DNA of 60,482 nt from Myxococcaceae bacterium (GCA_905339255.1 CAJPFO010000164.1:1-60482); one strand, 5' to 3'. Positions 32,736-41,292 are shown, numbered from the stretch's first letter. Translations and numbers: made by a program. Notes: generated from the sequence alone by a model not told the origin.

Positions 32736-32891
32736 TTAGGGCAGCAACGCCTTGGGAAGGTTCCAGAGCTCGATCCAGCCCCAGACCGTGTACGAGATCG
32801 TCGGAAGCACGACCCCGAGAACCAGCAGCAGCCACGGGTTGTCCATCAGCTTCTGGATCGGGCTCACTTTCTCGGCCCCTGTCTTGCTCAT
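32736..32891 (-). CDS. 51-residue single-helix membrane protein, probable oxidase accessory subunit
   Basis: A short gene running from ATG (complement of 32889-32891) to TAA (complement of 32736-32738). It has a basic N-terminus MSKTGAEKVSPIQKLMDN followed by one hydrophobic helix WLLLVLGVVLPTISYTVWGW and a short tail. The start overlaps the stop of the preceding oxidase-like gene in ATGA, GGGGGAG lies upstream, and subunit II follows 21 bases later. Position and layout are like CcoQ, CtaD-associated or ba3 subunit IIa peptides. I do not recognise a named family. Confidence 0.78.
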   Translation of the reverse strand: MSKTGAEKVSPIQKLMDNPWLLLVLGVVLPTISYTVWGWIELWNLPKALLP

Positions 32892-34339
32892 CGAAGCATC
32901 TCCCCCTGAACCGCGAGCGGACCCCGTGCCCGTCGCGTGTCACTCGAAGTGTTTCTCCAGGCCGCGATGGCGAGGCCGAGGAAGAGGATTCCTCCCGCCA
33001 CCGCCACGAAGCCGCCGATTCCCATGATCGTGAGGCCCGCGCTCTCCGCGACGCTCCGCGTCGCCTGCTCTGCGCCGTACGCCTTGCGTCCCATTCCGTG
33101 CGCACCGGCGAGGGCGAAGCCCGCCGCGAAGCAGGCCATGCCCGCGCCGTAGAGAATCGGCTGGAGGCCCGCGAGGCGGCGCGAGCGCGTCGATTCGAGC
33201 TGCGCGCCGAAGACCCCGAGGAGCGCCGGAGTGGCCGCCATGAAGGCGACCGTGACGGCGCCGACCGAAGCGTGGTAGTGAGCCGGCACCATCGTCGTCG
33301 AGCCGCGGATCATCGCGCCGAGGACGAACCCCGCGACGGTGAGCCCCGCGCTCGTGACGAACGCGGCGAAAGCGGGATCGCGCTTCCAGGTGCCGACGAG
33401 ACGTCCCTCGCGTCGAGCGCGCACGAGCGCGCGCACGAGGAGCACGAGGAAGATCCCGACGAACGGGAAGATCCCCCACTGCATGAGCTCGGTGTGCCCC
33501 GAGCGGTAGGCGGCGCTCGAGGTGCCCTCGAGCGCAAGAAGCGGTGAGAAGAGCCACGGGACGAGCATCAGCGTGAAGAGCGCTCGCGCCGACGCCGCGC
33601 TGAGCGGCGGCTCGCCGAGAAGCGGCGTGAGCAGCGCGATCCACACCGAGAGCATCACGAGGACGATCACGAGCTGGAGGACGTGGCCGACCCCCCAGAA
33701 GAGAAGCTCGTAGTGGACGCCACTTTCGAGTCCCGGCGTCTGGTGGAGCCACGAGATCGTGAAGGTGATCGCAGCGAGGACGAGCCCTGCGGCGCCCGCT
33801 CGAACCCCGGCGGCGGCGGCCGGCGGGAGCAGCGGCTCGATTCTCGAGGTCGCGGCGAGGAGCCTCGGATCGAGCACGGCGAGCAGCACGGAGATGCCGA
33901 AGGCGAGCTGGCCGGCCTGGAAGACGGGATGGTCGATCGTCGGGATGTAGTTCGAGAGGATCGGCTCCGCGCCCGGCGCGAAGGCGCCGACCATCATGAG
34001 GAGCACACCCGCAGCGCCGGCGAGCGGGGAGATGCGCGCCGTCCACGCCGCAGGACGCTCGGAGGGAAGGAGCAGAACGAGCGCGCTCGTAAACGAGTAG
34101 AACCACGCGATCAGGGCGAAGTTCACGTGCGCCACGAGGCAGCGGCGGAAGAAGAGCGGATCGGTCACGAAGCGGTCGAAGGGCGGCATCCGCCCGATCA
34201 CGACCGCGAGCGCGCAAAGACCCGCCGCGACCAGGACGCACAGGGCGAGGCCGAGCCACTGCCGGGCGGCCGCGCGTTGCGGCGCGACCCATCCCGCCTG
34301 CTGGGCCAGGTCGGCTCGATCTCCGAGGACCGCCTGCAT
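32888..34339 (-). CDS. Heme-copper oxidase subunit I-like protein with incomplete CuB site
   Basis: 483 residues, about twelve helices. Heme-ligand histidines: CLVAHVNFALIAWFY (helix II) and AHYHASVGAVTVAFM (helix X, two His). Helix VI has GVGHVLQLVIV, one CuB-type His and no Tyr. Where subunit I proteins have an adjacent His pair, this one has RSGHTELMQWG, so only one of two. It may bind two hemes but a damaged or altered copper site. First gene of the seven-gene oxidase operon with AGGAGG before the ATG; a perfect Crp-type operator is 65 bp upstream. It may be an electron-entry or NO-binding relative of NorB/CcoN; function unknown. Confidence 0.75.
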   Translation of the reverse strand: MQAVLGDRADLAQQAGWVAPQRAAARQWLGLALCVLVAAGLCALAVVIGRMPPFDRFVTDPLFFRRCLVAHVNFALIAWFYSFTSALVLLLPSERPAAWTARISPLAGAAGVLLMMVGAFAPGAEPILSNYIPTIDHPVFQAGQLAFGISVLLAVLDPRLLAATSRIEPLLPPAAAAGVRAGAAGLVLAAITFTISWLHQTPGLESGVHYELLFWGVGHVLQLVIVLVMLSVWIALLTPLLGEPPLSAASARALFTLMLVPWLFSPLLALEGTSSAAYRSGHTELMQWGIFPFVGIFLVLLVRALVRARREGRLVGTWKRDPAFAAFVTSAGLTVAGFVLGAMIRGSTTMVPAHYHASVGAVTVAFMAATPALLGVFGAQLESTRSRRLAGLQPILYGAGMACFAAGFALAGAHGMGRKAYGAEQATRSVAESAGLTIMGIGGFVAVAGGILFLGLAIAAWRNTSSDTRRARGPLAVQGEMLR

Positions 34340-34369
34340 GAATCGCCTCCTGGTGACCGGTCAAACAGA

Positions 34370-34412
34370 CCTCTAGCTCCACTGATCCATCAGCCTTATG
34401 ACGCTCGTCATA
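34370..34412. promoter_or_regulatory. Perfect Crp/Fnr-type operator TATGAC-GCTC-GTCATA with divergent -10 elements
   Basis: Palindrome at 34397-34412. On the minus strand TAGAGG begins at 34375, 29.5 bp from the centre, toward the oxidase operon. On the plus strand TATCTT begins at 34433, 28.5 bp away, toward the Rrf2 gene. One operator could drive both. Confidence 0.78.
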
Positions 34413-34503
34413 TGTGCTCGCGAGGAGCCCCCTATCTTTGGGCTCGGGGCAGGGCGCCCCACCGGGGCGGACGACCCGCAGATCGAGTCGCAGAATCAAG
34501 AGG

Positions 34504-35022
34504 TTGGCTGGAGGACAGACCCTGCAGAGCCGCCGCACACTCCTTTCCCAGACCGCCGAGTACGCGCTGCGGGCTGCGGCCTGGATTGCGGCGTACTCGC
34601 CCGAGGCGCCGATCCGGGCTCGCGACCTCTCGCGCGCCACGGGGATCCCGGCGCAGTACCTCTCGAAGATCCTGCGCCGCCTCGTCGTGGCGCGGATCCT
34701 CCGCTCGCAGCGCGGGCAGGGGGGAGGCTTCGTGCTCGCGCGCCCACCGGCCGAGATCTCCTTTCTCGAGGTGTTGAGCGCGGTGGAGGCGTCCCCGGAG
34801 GAGGGGCGCTGCGCATTCGGCTGGGGGATGTGTCGTCCGGATGCTCCGTGCCCGCTGCACCATGCCTGGACGCCCTTCGGAGAGGCGTTCCGTCAATGGG
34901 CCGCGACCACGACGCTCGCGGCCGCGCGGGGGGTGGAACCGAGCGTCTGCGAGGACCGCCGTCGCGAGGCCGACTCCTGGCTCGGCGACGCTCCGGTGCC
35001 GGAGCCGGGACGAGACGCGTGA
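34504..35022 (+). CDS. Rrf2 family regulator, NsrR/IscR-like
   Basis: About 172 residues from TTG 34504; other possible starts are CTG 34522 (GGAGG seven bases before it) or GTG 34414. The body is clear: LLSQTAEYALRAAAWIA then a winged helix ARDLSRATGIPAQYLSKILRRLVVARILRSQRGQGGGFVLAR, and three cysteines C-x6-C-x5-C (RCAFGWGMCRPDAPC) in the region where NsrR and IscR bind an Fe-S cluster. NsrR senses nitric oxide through that cluster. Divergent from the heme-copper operon, so the product may repress it. Supports an NO-related role, but an Fe-S or oxygen sensor is equally possible. Confidence 0.8.
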   Translation: MAGGQTLQSRRTLLSQTAEYALRAAAWIAAYSPEAPIRARDLSRATGIPAQYLSKILRRLVVARILRSQRGQGGGFVLARPPAEISFLEVLSAVEASPEEGRCAFGWGMCRPDAPCPLHHAWTPFGEAFRQWAATTTLAAARGVEPSVCEDRRREADSWLGDAPVPEPGRDA

Positions 35023-35089
35023 ACGACGCGCGGGCGAGGGCGCCGCGCGGCGGCGTCCGAAGCTCCGCCTCCCGCCCCGGGTCGGTTTC

Positions 35090-35536
35090 CTAGAGCGGCC
35101 AGAACGAGATCGCCCGCCGCTCGACGCTCGCGCGAAGTTCGTCCCAGATACGCTCGTCCATGCGCAATGCCTCCTCGCTCTGCAGCGTTTCGACGTGCGC
35201 GTGGAGGTCGATCAGCAGACTGCGGAGCGTGGCGTTCGACTGTTCGAGCGCCGAGACGCGGAGATCCTCGTCGGTCTCCTCGGCGGCGCTCGCGAGCCGG
35301 GTCCGCAGGCCCGCGCTTCGTACCAGCGGGACGGCGTCCGCGAAGAGCGCGCGGAGCTCACGGTTTTCCACGAAGCGTCGCGAGGCCGCGCGATCCCATT
35401 CCTCGGCCGCCGTGAAGAGCAGGCCCCCGATGATCGACGCCGTCTTCTGTCCGTAATCGTCCGCGAGCCTCGGAGCGATCTCGAAAAGGAGCTTGGTTCC
35501 GAGAAGCTGCAGCGTCTTCGGGACCTCGGGCTTCAT
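35090..35536 (-). CDS. Helical protein of unknown function, partner of the phosphotransferase
   Basis: 148 residues, highly charged and helical, no membrane segment, no known motif that I recognise. Features: LGTKLLFEIAPRLADDYGQKTASIIGGLLFTAAEEWDRAA near the N-terminus and a C-terminal LIDLHAHVETLQSEEALRMDERIWDELRASVERRAI coiled-coil-like part. Its ATG overlaps the stop of the phosphotransferase gene in ATGA. Tight coupling suggests the two proteins work together. Small helical partners like this often accompany aminoglycoside-phosphotransferase-fold proteins in lipid catabolism clusters, but I cannot assign a role. Confidence 0.7.
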   Translation of the reverse strand: MKPEVPKTLQLLGTKLLFEIAPRLADDYGQKTASIIGGLLFTAAEEWDRAASRRFVENRELRALFADAVPLVRSAGLRTRLASAAEETDEDLRVSALEQSNATLRSLLIDLHAHVETLQSEEALRMDERIWDELRASVERRAISFWPL

Positions 35537-36555
35537 TTCGACCTCCCGAGCAGCTCGAGCGTGATCCGCTCCTGCATGCCGTGGATGATCCAACCGACGA
35601 GGGCGAGCATCGGATCCGTGCTCTTGGCGTCCGCATACTCTCGCGCGCTCGAGATCCAGATCGCGAGCGACTTCACGCAGGTGAAAAGCTCCCACCACAG
35701 CAGCGCCTCGGGGGCGGCCCGCAGCCCGCTCGAGCGCTCCCAGACGGCGATCGCCTCCTCGCGCGGCAAGAGCCTTCCCACCCGCTCGCGATCCGGCCAC
35801 GACCAGAGCAGGTTGAGCGACCAGGCGAGGTCCTCGAGCGGGTCTCCGGCGTGCCACATCTCCCAGTCGAGGATCGCGCGGATCTGGCCGCTCGTGTCGT
35901 AGAGGAAGTTCCCGCTGCGGTAGTCGCCATGGACGACCGCAATGCGCTGCGCGGGGGGCGGGGGGTTGCGCCGGAGCCGGCGGAGCGTCGCCTGCACCAC
36001 GGGCTCGGGGCCGAGCGAGTCGGTCTCGATCACCCGCTCCCAATGCGAAAGCTCGCGCTCCCAGCAGCGCTCGGGCGAGACCTCGTCCGGGATCTCGCCG
36101 AGGCGCCGCGGATCGGTTCGCGCGATCAGCCCGAGGATCCTCCACTTCTCGCGGCCGATCTGCTCGCGGTGCGCCGAGGCCGGGCCTTCGGAGAGGCCTT
36201 TGAGGGAGGCGTCGCAGCCCTGCACCTCTTCCATCACGAAGAAAGGGCGCTCGAGCCATTGCGGGTCTTCTTCGAGCCAGAGCGGTTCGGGGACGGGAAC
36301 GGCGGTGCCGTGGAACGCCTGGTAGGCGCGGAACTCGTGCGAGCGGTCGGTCTCGATCAGGCTGCTCGGCGGGTCGCGACGCAGGATCAGCCGGCGCTCG
36401 ACCTCGCGCTTGCGCTCGTGATAGCGGAGCCGCAGCCGGTAGGTCTCCCGCGACGCCCCGCCGTGGATGCGCGCGATCGAATCCACCTGCACCGACTCGG
36501 CCTGCGGCCGGCGATGGCTCACGTAGCGGGCGAAACGGTCGGCGAGCTCTTGCAT
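35533..36555 (-). CDS. Aminoglycoside phosphotransferase-fold kinase (ACAD10/11 N-terminal type)
   Basis: 340 residues. Kinase-fold motifs: ILRRDPPSS and FVMEEVQG in the N-lobe, catalytic VVHGDYRSGNFLYD (about residue 215) and Mg-binding AILDWEMWHAGDPLEDLAW. Relatives fused to acyl-CoA dehydrogenases (ACAD10/11) phosphorylate 4-hydroxyacyl-CoAs so that the hydroxyl can be removed. In this setting a role in handling a hydroxylated acyl intermediate made by a molybdoenzyme is attractive, but it is inference. ATG at 36555 with GAGGAAGG upstream. A Crp-type palindrome lies 87 bp upstream, shared with the divergent alpha gene. Confidence 0.82.
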   Translation of the reverse strand: MQELADRFARYVSHRRPQAESVQVDSIARIHGGASRETYRLRLRYHERKREVERRLILRRDPPSSLIETDRSHEFRAYQAFHGTAVPVPEPLWLEEDPQWLERPFFVMEEVQGCDASLKGLSEGPASAHREQIGREKWRILGLIARTDPRRLGEIPDEVSPERCWERELSHWERVIETDSLGPEPVVQATLRRLRRNPPPPAQRIAVVHGDYRSGNFLYDTSGQIRAILDWEMWHAGDPLEDLAWSLNLLWSWPDRERVGRLLPREEAIAVWERSSGLRAAPEALLWWELFTCVKSLAIWISSAREYADAKSTDPMLALVGWIIHGMQERITLELLGRSK

Positions 36556-36634
36556 CCTTCCTCGTGCTCCCTGCTCGGAACCCGGGTGGGCGCCGGATGC
36601 TGCACATGAATGCCATCGGTCGAAAGCCCGTGCG

Positions 36635-36678
36635 TATGCCCGCCGTCATACCGTGGGGTTGCGCCGTCTCCGTAGCTT
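36635..36678 (+). promoter_or_regulatory. Crp/Fnr-type operator TATGCC-CGCC-GTCATA with -10 TAGCTT
   Basis: Palindrome at 36635-36650 with one altered base in the left half. TAGCTT begins at 36673, 30.5 bp from the centre, within CCGTAGCTT, close to the CCGTAGCCT seen before alpha genes at 26298 and 51281. Serves the alpha gene at 36758; may also affect the divergent phosphotransferase. Confidence 0.68.
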
Positions 36679-36757
36679 GCCCGCACGCAAACCGATCGGC
36701 GAGGCGCCACCGCTCCACAGGCGCTTCCCGACACCGTGAGATGCATCGGAGGGCTCG

Positions 36758-39523
36758 ATGTCGACGACCAAAGGCTCGTGGGCCGACGCGTACCGCAAGA
36801 AGTGGACCTGGGATCGGGTGACCTGGGGCAGCCACTCGGTCGATTGTTACCCCGGCGGCTGCCCGTGGCAGGTCTACACCCGCGACGGGAAGATCGTTCG
36901 TGAAGAGCAGTCCGGGAGCCTTCCGCCCGTCGAGGCCGGCATTCCGGACATGAACCCGATGGGATGCCAGAAGGGCGCGAGCTGGAGCCATTGCCACTAC
37001 TCGCCCGACCGCGTGACACAACCGATGAAGCGGGTCGGCGAGCGCGGCGACGGCAAGTTCGTCCCGGTGTCGTGGGACGAAGCCACCGATGCCATCGCCG
37101 ACGCGATGCTCGACGCGATCGCGGAGCAGGGCCCCGAGTCGATCCTCACGCTGCTCACGCCCGAGCCCGGCGCGGCTCCGGCGCGACTCTTCGCGCAGGC
37201 GCTCGGAACGCCCACCACCGACGGAAACGCCGAGTTCCAGGACTTCAGCCCGGGGTTCCACGTGACGTGGGGTCTGTTCAACCCCGTCTCGAGCATGGAC
37301 GACTGGTTCCTCGCCGAGCTCACGCTGATCTGGCACGCGAACCCCGTCTACACGAACATCCACTGGTATCACTACCTCGCCGAGAGCCGGTACAACGGCG
37401 GCGAGATCGTGACGATCGCACCGGACTACAGCCCGTCCGCGATCCACGCCGACTACCACATGCCGATCCGGATCGGCACCGACGCCGCACTCGCGCTCGC
37501 GATGTGCAAGGTGATCATCGACGGCGAGCTCTACCAGAAGCAGTTCGTTCAGGAGCAGACGGATCTGCCGCTGCTCGTTCGCAAGGACACCGGCCGCTTC
37601 TTGCGCGGCTCGGAGGTCTTCCCGGGCGATCGGGTCGATCAGTTCTTCTGGTGGGATGCGCTCTCGGGGACGCTCACTCCCGCGCCGCGACACACGCTCG
37701 CGACGACGGGCGTCGATCCGGCGCTCGACGGGAGCTACGAGGTTCTGCTCGCCGACGGCACCAAGGTCGAGGTCGAGCCGGCGTTCGCGAGGCTTCGCCG
37801 CCATCTCGACGACTACACCCCCGAGAAGGCGTCGAAGATCTGCGAGGTCCACCCCGACAACATCCGCGCGCTCGCCCGCAAGGTGGCGAGCCGCAAGACC
37901 AAGCTCTTCGTCGGCTGGAACTCCGGCAAGTACTACCACGGCGACCTGATGGAGCGTTCCCTCGCGCTGCTGCTCGGGCTCACGGGCAACTGGGGCAAGA
38001 AGGGAACCGGAACCCGCTCCTGGGCGATCATGGGGATGGACGGCTCGGCGTTCATGTCGCGCAAGGACGCGCCGGGGCAAGAAGCCGCGCAGCGGCTCAT
38101 CGCCGGTCTGATCGGCATGCGCCGGATGCTCTCGGCGGGAGATCCGACGCTCACCCCCGAGATGATCCAGAACCGCGCCGCCGAGCTCGCTGCCGAGATC
38201 GGCGGTCAGGGCGCGGTGATGCCGCCGGCATTCCTCTGGTACTTCCAGTACGGGTACAAGGAGCGCTGGGACGACCCGGAGAACCACGATCCGTCGTTCA
38301 AGCGGAGCTTCGGCGAGTACCTCGAGGAGGCGATCAGCAAGGGCTGGTGGGACGCGCGCTACTCGAGCCTGTACCGGGACATGGAGCCGCGCGTGCTCAT
38401 CGAGGCGGGCGGCAACATGCTTCGCCGGCAGCGAGGCGGGCGGAAGCTTCTCGTCGAGAAGCTCTGGCCGAAGCTCAAGATGGTGGTCTCGATCGACTAC
38501 CGCATCACGACGACCGGGCTCTACTCGGACTACATCCTGCCCGCAGCGCAGCACTACGAGAAGCTCGGCAACTCGATGCCGTCGGTCCACCACCTGAACT
38601 TCGTGCTCTGCGACCGGGCAACGCCGCCGGCCGGCGAGGCTCTCGCCGACTGGGACATCGGCGTCAAGCTCGTCGAGGCGATCGAGCGGCGAGCCGCCGC
38701 ACGCGGGATGAAGGAGTTCAAGGACTGCAAGGGGACGGTGCGGCCGCTCCACGGGCTCGTGAAGCAGCTCACGCTCGACGGTGCGGTCCGCGACGAGGAG
38801 AAGCGCTTCGACGAAGCGGTTCGCGACAGCGCCGTCTATGGCGTGCTCCCGAAGGGGACCACGCTCGAGACGCTTCGCCAGACGGGCTACGCGCGCTTCT
38901 CCAACTGGGGAATGGTCGGCCACGGCATCTCGCAGGCGTCGACCATCAAGACCAACGAGGTGCACAACCCGTTCCGCTGGCACACGGAGGACAAGGTTCC
39001 CTACGACACGCTCGTGCGTAGGGCGCAGTTCTACATCGACCACGAGTGGTTCCTCGAGTCGGGAGAAGGCTTCCCGACCCACAAGGAGCCGCCGCCGGCG
39101 GGAGGCAAGAACCGCCGCTTCCAGATGACCAGCGGGCACAATCGCTGGAGCATCCACTCGATGAACATGACGAACAACATCATCCTGAATACCCATCGGG
39201 GTGAGCCGTTCGCGTTCATCAACGACAAGGAGGCGGCGGAGCTCGGCATCGCGAACGGCGACAAGGTGCGCGTCACCAGCAACGCCGGGTCGATGCTGAT
39301 CCAGGCCAAGATCACCCCCTCCTGCCGTCCGGGCCAGGTGATCGTGTACAACGGCTTCGAGCCGTACATGCACGAGAACTGGTACTCGCAGGCGGACGTC
39401 GAGCCGGGTCACGTGAAGCCGCTCGGACTGGTCGGAAACTACGGCCATCTGAAGTACCGGCTCTTCTCGTGGCAGCCGATCCCCGCGGACCGTGCGGTTC
39501 GCGTCGACGTCGAGAAGGCGTAG
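36758..39523 (+). CDS. Molybdopterin oxidoreductase catalytic subunit without Tat signal (alpha-4)
   Basis: 921 residues. Begins MSTTKGSWADAYRKKWTWD, straight into the conserved domain, with no twin-arginine or hydrophobic leader, so probably cytoplasmic. FS0: His26, Cys30, Cys35, Cys70 (H-x3-C-x4-C; HSVDCYPGGC resembles the EbdA/DdhA/ClrA group). The segment QDFSPGFHVTWG supplies the Asp equivalent to the NarG Mo ligand. Where most relatives have R-x-PEAHF after the cofactor strand, this pair has NIHWYHY. Followed 60 bases later by its own beta gene. Very similar along its whole length to the copy at 46496. Substrate unknown. Confidence 0.88.
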   Translation: MSTTKGSWADAYRKKWTWDRVTWGSHSVDCYPGGCPWQVYTRDGKIVREEQSGSLPPVEAGIPDMNPMGCQKGASWSHCHYSPDRVTQPMKRVGERGDGKFVPVSWDEATDAIADAMLDAIAEQGPESILTLLTPEPGAAPARLFAQALGTPTTDGNAEFQDFSPGFHVTWGLFNPVSSMDDWFLAELTLIWHANPVYTNIHWYHYLAESRYNGGEIVTIAPDYSPSAIHADYHMPIRIGTDAALALAMCKVIIDGELYQKQFVQEQTDLPLLVRKDTGRFLRGSEVFPGDRVDQFFWWDALSGTLTPAPRHTLATTGVDPALDGSYEVLLADGTKVEVEPAFARLRRHLDDYTPEKASKICEVHPDNIRALARKVASRKTKLFVGWNSGKYYHGDLMERSLALLLGLTGNWGKKGTGTRSWAIMGMDGSAFMSRKDAPGQEAAQRLIAGLIGMRRMLSAGDPTLTPEMIQNRAAELAAEIGGQGAVMPPAFLWYFQYGYKERWDDPENHDPSFKRSFGEYLEEAISKGWWDARYSSLYRDMEPRVLIEAGGNMLRRQRGGRKLLVEKLWPKLKMVVSIDYRITTTGLYSDYILPAAQHYEKLGNSMPSVHHLNFVLCDRATPPAGEALADWDIGVKLVEAIERRAAARGMKEFKDCKGTVRPLHGLVKQLTLDGAVRDEEKRFDEAVRDSAVYGVLPKGTTLETLRQTGYARFSNWGMVGHGISQASTIKTNEVHNPFRWHTEDKVPYDTLVRRAQFYIDHEWFLESGEGFPTHKEPPPAGGKNRRFQMTSGHNRWSIHSMNMTNNIILNTHRGEPFAFINDKEAAELGIANGDKVRVTSNAGSMLIQAKITPSCRPGQVIVYNGFEPYMHENWYSQADVEPGHVKPLGLVGNYGHLKYRLFSWQPIPADRAVRVDVEKA

Positions 39524-39583
39524 CCATCCACAAACCCGCGACGCCGGCGCCAACGGCCCGGCGCGTTCGAGGAGTTCGACATC

Positions 39584-40633
39584 ATGGGAAAGATCACGGC
39601 TTCGAAGCGACAGCTCGCGTGGGTCTTCGACCTGAACAAGTGCATCGGCTGCCAGACCTGCTCGGTCGCGTGCAAGGTGCTCTGGCCGGGTGAGGATCCG
39701 GGGACCGAGGCGCAGTGGTGGATGACGGTCAACACGCAGCCGGGCAAGGGAACGCCGCGCGGCTGGGAGGAGATGGGAGGCGGCTACGACGCGAACGGCA
39801 AGCTCAGCCTCGGCCGGATCCCCACCGACGAAGAGGTCGGAGGCGGCTGGAACTTCAACTACGACGAGGTCCTGCGCGGGGAGGGCGGCCAGGGCCGCAA
39901 GCACCTGCAGAAGATCTCCGGGTCGAAGACCTGGGGAATGAACTGGGATGAGGACGAGGGCGGCGGAGAGTTCCCGAACGCCTACTTCTTTTACCTGCCG
40001 CGCCTGTGCAACCACTGCACGGAGCCGGCCTGCCTCGAGGCCTGCCCGAACGACGCGATCTTCAAGCGCGAGGAGGACGGCCTCGTCCTTCGCGACGAGG
40101 AGAAGTGCCGCGGCGCGCAGATGTGCCGCAGGGCCTGCCCGTACAAGAAGATCTACTTCAACCGCATGCGCAACGTGAGCCAGCACTGCATCGGCTGCTT
40201 CCCGCGCGTCGAGCAGGGCGTCGCGCCGGCCTGCGTTCGTCAGTGCCCGGGTCGGGCGGCCTTCATCGGCTTCCTCGACGATTCGAGCACGGCGGTCGGG
40301 AAGCTCGTGAACCAGTGGAAGGTCGCGCTCCCGCTCCATCCGGAGAAGGGAACGCATCCGAACGTGTACTACGTGCCGCCGCTCTCGCCCGCTCCGCTTC
40401 GCGAGGACGGAAGCTTCGACGAGGCGGCGCCGAGGATCCCGCCCGCGTACCTCGAGTCGCTGTTCGGGCCCGCGGTGCACGGCGCGCTCGACGTGCTCAA
40501 GAGCGAGCTCGATCGCAAGCGCCGGGGACAGGATTCCGAGCTCATGGACACGCTCATCCTCTACCGGTGGAAGGACGCGCTCGGCCACCTGACGCGCGAC
40601 CCCGCCGACATCGTCTGGGACCGCAGCAAGTAG
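39584..40633 (+). CDS. Iron-sulfur beta subunit (EbdB/NarH-like), second copy
   Basis: 349 residues. Cysteine groups: Cys20, 23, 26, 30 (CIGCQTCSVAC); CNHCTEPACLEACP; CRGAQMCRRACPYKK; CIGCFPRVEQGVAPACVRQCPGR. In the third group Ala replaces the cysteine (Tyr in the copy at 20320, Trp in NarH), again predicting a 3Fe cluster. No signal peptide, matching the leaderless alpha just upstream; the pair at 36758 would stay in the cytoplasm. It may also serve the alpha at 46496, which has no beta of its own. A strong hairpin follows the stop. Confidence 0.92.
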   Translation: MGKITASKRQLAWVFDLNKCIGCQTCSVACKVLWPGEDPGTEAQWWMTVNTQPGKGTPRGWEEMGGGYDANGKLSLGRIPTDEEVGGGWNFNYDEVLRGEGGQGRKHLQKISGSKTWGMNWDEDEGGGEFPNAYFFYLPRLCNHCTEPACLEACPNDAIFKREEDGLVLRDEEKCRGAQMCRRACPYKKIYFNRMRNVSQHCIGCFPRVEQGVAPACVRQCPGRAAFIGFLDDSSTAVGKLVNQWKVALPLHPEKGTHPNVYYVPPLSPAPLREDGSFDEAAPRIPPAYLESLFGPAVHGALDVLKSELDRKRRGQDSELMDTLILYRWKDALGHLTRDPADIVWDRSK

Positions 40634-40646
40634 CAAGACGCGAAGC

Positions 40647-40677
40647 CGGGCCGGGCGGACCCCTACCGCCCGGCCCG
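40647..40677. terminator. Bidirectional hairpin between beta subunit and methyltransferase
   Basis: Perfect 12-bp stem CGGGCCGGGCGG (40647-40658) with CCGCCCGGCCCG (40666-40677), loop of seven bases. Lies between convergent genes and covers the last codons of the methyltransferase. No T-tract. Confidence 0.65.
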
Positions 40678-41292
40678 ACAGCGCCACAGCCGGTACGCTC
40701 CAGCGTCCGCGCGCTCCTCGATCCGGAGACCGGCCCCGGCGAGCCGATCTTCCATCCCGCGCTGCAAGAAGCTCCGGAAGTCGTCGCTCTCGAGATACTC
40801 GAAGACGTGCCCGAGCCGGAAGGCGAACGCGGCGAGCCCTCGTTCGGGAACCCGGTACTCTGCGACGAGCACGTCGGCGCGCGCCACACGAGCGAGCTCG
40901 GAGAGCGCCGCGTCGCGCTCCTCGTCGGACATCTCGTGGAGCGCCATGCAGCACGTCACGAGATCGAAGCTCTTCTCGGGAAACGCGATGGCCCTCGCAT
41001 CCATCCGTGCGAAGCGCACGCGCGATTCGAGGCCGCGGCGTCGAGCCTTCTGCTCGGCGCGAGCGAGCATTCCCGGAGCGAGGTCGAGTCCGATCACGTT
41101 CGCCCCCCGGGCGGCGAGTGCGATCGCGACGCCTCCGGTCCCCGTACAGACGTCGAGGCAGTGGGCTCCCTCTGCGGGAGACGCCACGTCGGCGACGCGT
41201 CGCCACAGGCCGCGAAAGCCGAGCGCCGCGACGACGGGATCGTAGAGTGCCGCGACTCCGGAGAGGAAGCGGATCTGCGCCGGCCGCGACAA
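40663..41292 (-). CDS. Class I SAM-dependent methyltransferase (UbiE/COQ5-like)
   Basis: 209 residues. SAM-binding motif I LDVCTGTGGVAIALAARG (about residue 46), acidic loop GLDLAPGM, then FARMDARAIAFPEKSFDLVTCCMALHEM. Methylates a small molecule; the FDLVTCCMALH region is typical of menaquinone/ubiquinone methyltransferases, but quinone modification is not proven. Start is TTG at 41292 with AAGGAG six bases before it. Downstream of the radical SAM gene by 39 bases on the same strand, so possibly cotranscribed. Confidence 0.78.
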   Translation of the reverse strand: MSRPAQIRFLSGVAALYDPVVAALGFRGLWRRVADVASPAEGAHCLDVCTGTGGVAIALAARGANVIGLDLAPGMLARAEQKARRRGLESRVRFARMDARAIAFPEKSFDLVTCCMALHEMSDEERDAALSELARVARADVLVAEYRVPERGLAAFAFRLGHVFEYLESDDFRSFLQRGMEDRLAGAGLRIEERADAGAYRLWRCRAGR

